The notes under the pieces are model-generated. The model ran no database searches. It was not told the DNA's origin and was given only the letters and a program-made list of their open reading frames with translations. This document shows positions 1 to 9,800 of a stretch of 25,427 nucleotides of DNA, piece after piece; within the stretch, counting starts at the first letter, position 1; each line of letters begins with the position of its first letter. Source of the stretch: Candidatus Poseidoniales archaeon (GTDB lineage: Archaea; Thermoplasmatota; Poseidoniia; Poseidoniales; Poseidoniaceae); NCBI GenBank assembly GCA_009887135.1, contig QXYA01000166.1, forward strand, positions 1-25,427, in the 5' to 3' direction. A program made the position numbers and the translations under genes.

Positions 1-220
1 TCCGAAACAGCTCATCCCTATGGATAGGGGATCGTATCTCCTTCCACATAGCAATGTCTGAACGCATGAACTCAACATCAGAGATTTCTCCAGCAATAAA
101 GCGAGAGAGATTCTTACTGTTGTCTGTGCCAAAGCCATCATGGAGTGTTTTCCATGAACTTACCGAGTCAACCAGAACGCCATCACAATCAAAGACTACA
201 CAAAGACATTCATCGCTCAT
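1..220 (-). CDS. HAD-family hydrolase, phosphoserine phosphatase-like (N-terminal part, cut by window edge)
   Basis: Reading the minus strand from the ATG at 220 gives an open frame of 73 codons that runs off the window start, so the C-terminus is missing. The protein begins MSDECLCVVFDCDGVLVDS. The FDCDGVLVD stretch (residues 10-18) is HAD motif I, with the nucleophile Asp and the second Asp two residues later. The following SSWKTLHDGFGTDN and the GEI..VEFM..DIAMW segment resemble the cap region of archaeal SerB-like phosphatases. Such enzymes are cytoplasmic phosphomonoesterases, and the true substrate cannot be told from the fragment. An in-frame TAG 36 bases upstream with no other ATG between fixes the start. 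No TATA-like sequence is visible about 25 bases upstream, so it may be read through from the giant gene, whose stop lies about 105 bases away. Motifs II-IV are outside the window. Confidence 0.85.
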   Translation of the reverse strand, partial: MSDECLCVVFDCDGVLVDSVSSWKTLHDGFGTDNSKNLSRFIAGEISDVEFMRSDIAMWKEIRSPIHRDELFR

Positions 221-271
221 GTACAGACCACAGACTGCTTCCTTGAAAGCATTCGCCTACCAGCAGAAGAT

Positions 272-300
272 TGGGCCAGTGGCACGAAGCCACTGACCCA
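272..300 (-). terminator. Stem-loop at the 3' end of the giant surface-protein gene
   Basis: A 12-bp stem (272-283 with 289-300, including one G-T wobble on the transcribed strand) closes a 5-base loop that reads TTCGT on the minus strand. It begins 25 bases after the giant gene's TGA stop. On the minus strand it is not followed by a T-run, so it is not a classical intrinsic terminator. On the plus strand a TTTTT lies 14 bases beyond it. It may mark the 3' end of the giant mRNA, protect it from exonucleases, or separate it from the HAD gene that starts 52 bases further on. Its role is inferred from position only. Confidence 0.5.
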
Positions 301-325
301 TCAACTGTCGTCTCGTTTTTCAACT

Positions 326-856
326 TCAGACCTTGTTGTACTCTAGGTCGCTGTAGGTCTTGATGACCGATCCTTCACCAGGTCCTGGTTGGTATGTGAT
401 ACGGATTGTTCCATCCGTAATCGCAGTACCGTCAGGTGCATGGGTTCGAACCATAATTTGATCACCAATACCGAAGGTTGATTCCTTGTAGGTTCCTTCG
501 TCTTCTACCTTATCGAAGAAGGTAATGAATGAATCACTGTTCGCTGGACTAAATCCATACACATCACTTGTGTTAGCAAGAGATGTAGCATAGGATGTTC
601 GTGTTCCAGTTGAATCTGTGTACAGAACTGTCACGATGACAGACTGAGTTGAAAGTTCAGCTTCAGTCTGATCAACACTGATTGCCCAGTATCCATCTGC
701 AGCACCGAGGTTTTCATTCACTTTATCGAAGGTAACTCGAGGAGTACCTAACTTACCAGTCTCTGCAAGAGAAGATGCCCAAACATAGATGACACCGGAG
801 AGAACGACTGTGATAGCAACCATCAAGATAGTTGCGATAACAGGGCTCACTGCCAT
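326..856 (-). other. Pilin-encoding 3' module of the giant gene (DUF1628-type N-domain plus head domain)
   Basis: Residues 4362-4537 read MAVSPVIATILMVAITVV followed by LSGVIYVWAS and a soluble domain of about 145 residues. VSPVI..ILMVAITV is the signature of the archaeal type IV pilin N-terminal domain, normally found at the very start of a free-standing 150-180 aa pilin. An acidic stretch (EEDVEEDTRIVDDE) precedes it, and the class III prepilin-peptidase site would fall between Ala4363 and Val4364. The residue at -2 is Met rather than the usual charged residue. No TATA-like box or Shine-Dalgarno site was seen upstream of ATG 856 or ATG 916, which argues for translation as part of the giant protein, although a separate internal start cannot be excluded. 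Confidence 0.8.
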
Positions 857-3800
857 TTCGTCATCAACGATTCTGGTGTCTTCTTCCACGTCTTCTTCAT
901 CTCTGCGGCTTGACATAGCAAGGGCAGTAACGAAGAATCCTGCGAGAGCAACTACAACGAGGCTTGGAGCGAACGATGGAACTGATCCGAGTCCGCCACC
1001 GAGCGAAACAACACTTGGTATTCGTCCAGTGTTGTTTGCTGCAAGGAAAGTGCTTGCAGGTTGGTTAGCATGGTTGCATACAGGTGCAGTAGCAGTAGAG
1101 TACATCACGTTGTTACACCAATCGCTGTCTTCGAGGAGAGGACGGCGTTCGGATGTCTTGGTTGCATCGCTACCATATTGACCTGGCTTGGACCAATCGT
1201 CACCTTGTTGTCCACCAGAGTTAGCTCTGTGGGATGTAGGGTCGTCGGTCTGGAAGCGGTCAGCAGGAGCCTTGCTCAAGTCACATTCTTCGTCCAAACA
1301 GGTTAGAACATCCATCTCAACATAGATTTCTCCAGAGGAGTTAACGATGTACACGTATTCCTGAATGATCATAGTGTCTCCGTATGCAGGTACTGGATAG
1401 TATCTGACATTCTCGGACTCACCATGTCCACCATCTGTGTGGAATGTTACAGCCAACATGTGGTCGTATGTGAACGGTCCAACATCTCCACCAGCACCAA
1501 TTGTTACCTCAACAGGTACGTATGTACCTGAGAGAACGTTATTGATTCCGAGGAAGTCAAAGCCGATTGCATCATCGAAGTAGTAGTCTCCAACCAATTC
1601 ACGAACGTTTTCAACACGAACACCAATTTCCTGAGTAGCAACACCTTGGGTGTAGCTGGCAATTGACATTACTGCTGGATCGTAGTTAGGTACGTAACTT
1701 GGTGCAGTAGCAGTATCCTTCAGTACAAGACGGATTTGACAGAAGTCAGAACCGCTCGGTCCGATTTGGTGGATACCGTTATCGTTCAAGTAATCAATTT
1801 CCCAAGCGTTAGCGTTGGTCGTTGCATCTGGAACCAATTCGAAGACGAGGTTGTCGTCCTGGATGGTTGCAGTGAAGTAGTTCTGGTATGTACATTGGTC
1901 AGTTGGTTCAACAGTCCATGCCAAGTCAGCAGCGTTATGATCAACGTCATACTTGACTGCAGACAAGTCATAGGTCAAGTTCTGTACGCTTGTGTCATCT
2001 TCCATGAGGGAGATGGACCAAGGAGCAACTGGTGTAGATCCGTTAGCGGATGTTACAACAGCACCAGTAGTAACGTCCCAGTCGAGAACAACTGGAGCAT
2101 CGTTAACTGGGCTGACTGAGAAGTCAACAACTACATTGTCTGCAGCTGTGTTCTCTGCACCGTCATCACTCAGAGTGAGTGTAACAGGACATGTACCACC
2201 GAGTTCGTTACCAGTGTTTTCAGTCATGGTTAGTTCGTTAGCGACAACATCGACACTGAAAGCAATACAGTCAGTAGGTACGGTTGCACCCCATGTGTAG
2301 ACTTGACGGGTCGGGTTTTGCTCGTTGTCCATATCACGGACGTATGACTTGCTTGCATTGGAAATATCTCCAAGGAACTTGGAAACACTACCGAATCCTT
2401 CAGGAACAATGTTCGTGTAAGAACCGTCATCTACGAAGACTGGCATACAATCGATACGCTCTGTGTTACAGATGACTGGCTTGTCGTTAATGTTGTTAAC
2501 AGTCAACGTCATGTTCTTGGTATCAGTCAATCCGTGGCTGTCTGTTACAACAAACTCGAATTCGATTGTACCGAACTGGTCATCGAGAGGTGTGATCGAT
2601 ACTGTGTGTCCGTTCTTGTTCCAGTCAACCAATACATTGCTGTGAGCAACAGTTGTTCCTTCAGTAGCAGTCCAAGTCAATGTAGCTTCATCGTCTTGTA
2701 CGTCATCTGCGAGGTTTGTGAGAGACATGGTGTAAACACCGCTGTCTTCATCAACTGCATCATCTGCAAGTGTGGCTTGGATTTCAGGACATGCACGCTT
2801 GATATCAACGGTCAATTGTTGGTTCGTTGCCATAGAGACAGCGTCAACAGTTGCCCAGTCGTAAGCACAATCAGCTTGTGTCTTAATCATGACATCGTAA
2901 TCCTTAGCAGCGCCAGCAGTGGTTGAACCCTTGTAGGTTCGGTAAACCAATACTTCATCACTGATGCTTCCAGTCTCAAGATCTTCGTGAGTTGTCTCGA
3001 TGGAGATGTACTCACTTAGAGTTTGAGCGCCAGTAGTTACAGTCTGGGATGGGTGAACGTTTTGGATGTTCGCCGAACCATCTTGTACGATAGCAACGAT
3101 GTTTACTGCATCAGGAGTACCACCAAGGCGGCTGAACGGAATTGCGATTTCGAAGAAACCAGCAGTTGTTGTTCCCAAGTCTGCAACAACAGCATCTGTC
3201 GACATTGAACTTGTTCCCCAGCCAAGGAATCCATTAGAGTATAGATCCATGTTGGTATCACTTGTTGCCCAGAACAGATAATCTGCTTGGACAGGCAAGG
3301 TATGGGCTGCGTTCAAGTTGTAGCCAGTGTTTGAACCACCAGCAACGACGTCGAGGTAAATCAACAGGTCGTTGGTTGCAAGATCTTCACCGGTCATACC
3401 GATGTAGAGTGCATCCCCTTCGCTGTATGTTACAAGGAGGTCATTGATTCCGTCTCCAGATACCATACCTGGCATAGCGTCGTCAGATGGGTTGAGTTCT
3501 GTACCGCCAATCCAATCAGAGGTGTCACCGTCAACAGCCATGATGTCAGGCTGGAAAGCAGGTGATACGTATGCAGCACGAGTTCCATCAGTTGATAGAA
3601 GAGACATACCAACAGCAGATGCAGTGCCTGCTAGGTGAGTTGCATCGAGGCTGAACAAGTTCGCTTCGTCAATGGTTGCTGATGCAACGATGCTAATCGC
3701 ATTGGAATCGAGTGTGTTACCAATACTGGTTACGTATGCATTCGATCCTGCATTAATTTGCGTTGTTGAAGCAGACCATGTGAGGTTCTCGACAGATCCT

Positions 3801-6800
3801 ACAGATTCAACTGCGTGAAGAGCTGTTGTTGCAGTAGAGATACCGCCGTCCCAACGGAACTCAGTATTCTCTGCGTAAACACCAACGTCTCCAGCAGCAT
3901 CAAGTGGGTATATCCACGAGTAGTCACCGTCAACCATGTACAATCCAGTACCTGTTGCACCACCATCGACTGAAGCGTCGATAGCAGTTACAGTTGCATC
4001 CTCAGCATAGACACCAGCAGTTGATCCTGCAACGGATGCAGCACCTGTTAGTGTTAGCGTAGCGTCTTCGATAGAGACACCGTATGCATATCCGCTGATG
4101 TCTGTTCCAGAGAGGGTAATGTCATCTCCCGAGTTGAGAGAAGACATACCAATACTGCCAGAGATACCTGTTCCAACAATGTTGGAATCGACATCACTGA
4201 TGTCGCAGCCATCGGTGACGACAGCGTTGTCGCCCATGTTGATGGTGTTCAATTGGCTCTGAATAGTTACAGAGTTACAGTCGACGAGATCAAGACCGAT
4301 TGCGTTAGGAGCAACACGACCAGGACTGAGTCCGATTGTGTTGTTCTCAACAACTGGTCCAGAGTATCCACCGGTACTTGTACCATAGTAGACTGCGATG
4401 TTTGTTCCACCGTCACCCCAGGAGTCAAGCACCTTGAGGGTGTACGATCCAGCAACGCTGTAGGATGTGTAACGAGCATATGCTGTGTTCGAACTGAAAG
4501 TTCCGTATGCCCATGTGTCCGTGGTACCGTCAGGCTTGGTAATTTCAAGCCCAACTTCGCCGCCCCAGCTATCGGTTTCTAGATCGACGTATGCTGTAGC
4601 ACCAGAAGGTATGGTGAACGTACATGTCGAAGTAGTCCTGTAGGAGTTTCCAGCAATCGTACATAGGGATGTCGAAGGTGCAGGAGGTGCTTCAGCCGAA
4701 TCAATTCGGATACCACCGTCTGCGTCCAATAGAGTGTTATTGGAAACATCACCATATCCACCGTTGATGGTGATACCAGGCTTGCTGGCATCACTTACAC
4801 CGGTGATAGAGTTGCCGTCCAATAGATAACCATTGGTGTTAATCAATTGAACCGCAGTTTCTGGTCCATCGAATGTGTTGTCAGTAACTGTCAAGCGCTT
4901 GGTCGTTTGATCGTATGCTCGAACACCATATTTAGCGGTGGAACTGCTGAAGGTGTTATCCTTGACAACAGTATCATCGGCATATGAGTTCGTATAGAAC
5001 CAAACATCGGCAATTTCTCCACCATCAAGGAAGGTGTTTCCTTCAATGGTAGTGTTATCTGCACCAAACTCGTTAGCATTGTGCCCATAAGAGTATCCAG
5101 ATCGTTGGAAGAAAATTCCAGCGCCACAGTCTGACAATGTACTATCAATGATGTATGAATTATCTGAACCATAGAGGTTAACACAAACGTCTGTTGATGA
5201 GATAGCATTGTTCAGAGGCGTATAGCCCTTGTAGTGCGTCATCGAAACGTTATCAATTCGCAACCATTCAGAAACATAGTCATTGCTGGACCAAGTAGAT
5301 GCGTATGCCATACCACTTGTAACCGATGCAATTGGATTCAGTGTTGAATTCTTAATCGAGATATCCATTGCTTGGTATAGGTAACCAATTTCAACACCGG
5401 TTTGTTGACCAGATGTTGGGTTCACTGCAAGACCGTATACTTCAGAATCGTGAAGATACAATTCTGGTGCATCGGATCCACCCTGAGCATACCATCGTTG
5501 AGTGTCACCAAAGGTGTACGAACCTGTAACCAAAACCTTGGTGTTGTTCCAATTGTGTTCTTCATTGTTATCGAAGTACATGAATGGAACGTCAACCATA
5601 ATTGTCTTACCAGACATGTCTTCAGGAGTTGCTCCGTAGTAACCATACTCCATGTAGGATCCACCATCACCGTCAGTCAAGGATCGAGAAGAACCAGTTC
5701 CGAGGTATCGTGAACCGCTGCATCCAGCAACCATAACGTATGATGAACTGCTGTATGTGTAACAGACACGTGCTTCAATACGCTCGGTCAAGTCGATAGT
5801 TCCTGTGTTTCCACTAGCATCTGATAGACTTAGGCCTTCAAATGCGTATCTGAAGTCACCCTTGCTGGATGTGTATTCAATCATAGCAACAGTAGCTGCT
5901 TGATATCCTGCAAGATTGTCGGATGTTGTACCTGAAGAGTCAACACGGACAGTTCTGAATAGTACTCCAAAAGCATCGCCATTGGCATCAGTTGTACCTG
6001 TTCCAGTAATCTTCTTGTCAGCATTCATCAGAACAACGTTTGTTCCTTGAACACCAGACCCATCAGCTTCAATTGTCATTTCCAATTCACGCATTCGTTC
6101 GAAATCACCGGTTCCAGTAACTGATACCTTAGAAGTATCAACAGTACCTTCAATGAAGTCAACCTTGCTTGAACCTGTTACAACAATGTCGTTTGTCGTA
6201 CTCGCAAAGGCAGAGTCAGTTATCGTGAACTCCTGGCTTCCCGCGGTTTCGAGACCAACATCGTTTCCTGCTAGAGTAATACCGTCAAATACGACATTCT
6301 TACTTGTAAGTGGGCCGTACTTGTATGCAGCTCCAGCACTGTTGGTGATACTACCTGAAAGATCTCCACCGAAGTTCTTGACGTAGTAAATACCAGCAGT
6401 GTTCTGAGCATCAAAGTCCATGTTTGTCAAATCGATTGAACCTGAACCTGAAGAAGATACGAGCATTCCGTAGTCTCCACCGTTAACTTCAATGTCGTCC
6501 ATTGCAGCGGATACAGCGCCAGTTACTTCAACACCAGAATCGGTTGGTGAAGTAATGTCGATAGATTCGAATGTTCCAGCGGCAAAGTTACCACCAATTT
6601 CGATTCCGTTATCGGCTCCAGTGATGACTCCGTTCTTGAAAGAAGCAGTACCGCTGTCTCTGAGATAGTCTCCGAGATCGCTTGGATCATTACCAGCACG
6701 AGCGACAAGGTCAAGTCGGTCTTGGTAATTGTCTGCACGGTTGTGGAGAACATCGACATACATAGTAACCTTAGAGATTGAACTATCGGAAATATCTACG

Positions 6801-9800
6801 ACTGGGAAAGACATACGAGCGCCTTGTCCTGGATTCATGTAATATGAATACGCATAATCAAGACAGACGTTGTATGATCCACCAACGTATCCTTCAACAG
6901 GCTTGTAGGCCCCTTGTCCACCGTGGTAGGATGTGTAGTAGTAACCCCAGTAGTGGTATGGATAATATCCGCTGTTTGGTGTTGTGTCAGCATCAATTTC
7001 AGACCATCGGAATCCGAATTGGTCTGGGTAGTAGTAGTAACCAGGGTAGGATGGGAAGGTCTGAGGGCCTTGAGGCCAATAGCGCCATAGGTAGTACATG
7101 TAACCGTCAAAGTCACTTGTAGCGGATGGCCCATAGCTGTAACCGTATTGGTTACAATGCCATGATGCAACTCCACCTTCACCACCAGCGTATGTGGCAG
7201 CACCGTTTCCAGACTTAGGATCGCTAGAGCCCCATGGGTAGTATCCCATCTTGTCTGGTGTGGTAATGTTCTCAGAAACTTCTCCGCTTCCATCATCGTA
7301 GGTAACTTCGATGTTCCATCGGTCAGTAATCATGTAGTACTTGCTTGTAGCATAGTTGTAGGTTGGGTGAGCATTTCCACCACCATAGATAGAGTTAGCA
7401 CCAACTTGCAGATAATCTGAGCTTCCAATGAAGGAGGATAGATCTACTGCGTATGTTGTCCATCCAGTCGATTGTCCTGACAATGAAGTAGAACGGTAAA
7501 TGGTTGGAAGGCTCATTCCACCGTAGACATCGACACCAACAGTATTGTCAGTTGATGTGAATCCATCGATTTGTGGAGCACCGTTGTATGCTTGTATACC
7601 AACAGCAGCGTTAGAGACTGCGAGGTTGGTGTATGAACCACCTGCTTGTTCAACCCAAAGGGCTGTACCAGTGTTAGCTACGTTGATGATGCTGGAGGAA
7701 GCTATGTCAGCTGATCCACCATCAATCTTGACGGTTGCCATCTCAGTAGAACTTGCAGAGGAACCGTAAACAGTACCTGAGTTCTTCATGATTAGCGTAG
7801 CACCATCTCCAACGTACAGAGCAGACCCTGTAGTTGCATCTTGAGCTACATCACGGACAATACCGCCATCGATTTCAAGAATACCATCTTGGATATCCAA
7901 TGTAAGAGGGTATGTTGATGAAACCGCCTTCAATGCACCAGTGGCTACTGAAGAAGTTCCTACGAGCAACTTACCGCCATTCGATAGTGTGAGTACAGGA
8001 GTACTTGTTGCAGTCGACTTGACTGCTAGAACAGCACCCATGAGTTTAATGACACAACCATTTAGATTGAGGTCTTCAGTCAAAGTCATTGGTGTTCCGT
8101 CAAATTCGTAAATGGTTGCTCCAGACGCGGTTACACCGTTTGTAGGTAGACCCGCTCCAGTGTCAGCATCAGTCCATGCTGCCAACCAAGAACAGTCCAT
8201 GTTGGTTCCATTGAAATCAACAGGGGCTGGCTCAAGAAGAAGGGCATATGAACTGCCAATGGTAAATCCACTGGTCAAATCGCTTGCATACCAGGCGTCA
8301 GTCGAGAGAGTCTCGTTCTGTCCAGCAGGCCCGAATGCACGGAGGTTGTGATTGCTGTATGTGTTTCCTGCACTGTCTCCAGTGATGACCCACACAGATG
8401 CTTCACCGTTTGCATCAGTAATGTGAGATCCGACTTCAAAGAGTTCGGCTCCCGCAGCTGATACAACACTTGCACTCACAACGTGTCCACTCTTGTTTAC
8501 TTCTTCGATAACTGAGTTATTAGCTTCGAGTCGGTATGCACGCAGAGTTGCAGTACCACCGTAGTAAATCAATGCAGAGGATGATGTGTATACATCACAA
8601 TCTGACGTAGCACCGTTCGAGTCAGCACAATCATCAGTGTTCTGTGAAACATCGATAAGACGTACTTCAGCGTTTGAACTTGCATAAGCAAGGTAAACAC
8701 CGCTTCCAGCATTGGAGCTGGTAATATCAACGTCACCAACAGTCATCTTCGAGTTACGAGCGTACAGAGCGTGGTCTGTGCTTGATGTGTGGGAAAGAGT
8801 TCCCCCATCGACGACAAAGTTGTTTGGTGCAGCGCTGCTTGAACAGCTGCTGTATACTCTGTCGGAATCGATGGTTGTTACATCAATCTTCCATCCACAT
8901 CCTGCTACACCAAATCGACCTGAGTCAAGATTTGAAACAGACATAACATCAGTCGAGATAGCGTTCCCTGAGATATCAATGTGTCCAGCGGTTACGTCAT
9001 TAAACATCGAAGGTTGAATTCGAGTCATTGATATGTCGCCAGAATCGATGTTGTGGAAGATAGCGAAATCTCCAGATGGTCCGTTAGCTGTGCTTGAAGA
9101 GCCACCAGGAGTGATGGATAGCGAAGCTGTTCCAATATCGACGTCAGTCATGTTGATTGAACCAAGAGCATTAATTGAGACACTTGAGTATCCTGGAGCA
9201 TCAAGGTTGAAGATGTTTACTTCGCTTGATGCGCCGTATGCTGAATCCAATGCAACTCCAGTTTGAGCAGCACCACTTGTTGTGAAAGAAGCACTAACGT
9301 TTGAGATTGTTACATGTTGCAAATCTGTATCGATGAGGTTCTTGTATGCATTCTCAATGGTTACGTTCTCAACGTGGAGCATTCCACCAGTAGAACCTGG
9401 ATAGTTGACGATAGCGCCGCCCCATGATTCGCCGTCAGAGTTACAATTCGACATCGTTCCTTCCATGATCATAGCGTTTGCGCTGCTTGGCAGGTTAATA
9501 CAAGCCTTGTCAGCCCCACTAATAGCGAAGTTCATCATCGTAATTCCAGTTCCTTGTCCACTGCCGTGACTGATTGCAGTCTCGACGTTGGTGAATGTAA
9601 CTTGACTTAGTGTGAAGTTACCGACGTTAGCGTTGGAGTAACATGGTCGTGTACCACCGTTGCTGTCAGCACAGTATGCGTTGTAGTCTTGGTGTCGTGA
9701 ACCAGCAGTGATTGCAGCAGTACTGGTGTTGTTGAAGTCAACGTAACTGAATACGTGTCTGTCATCAGTACCAGTGATTGTAGTACAATCGTCTGTGAAA

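Noticed and set aside
54..296. 80-codon plus-strand open frame
   Set aside because: It is antisense to the HAD phosphatase fragment with its clear FDCDGVLVD motif and has no recognisable features of its own.
326..856. Archaellin (archaeal flagellin)
   Set aside because: The VSPVI..ILMVAIT core is of the DUF1628 pilin type, and no fla/arl genes are adjacent.
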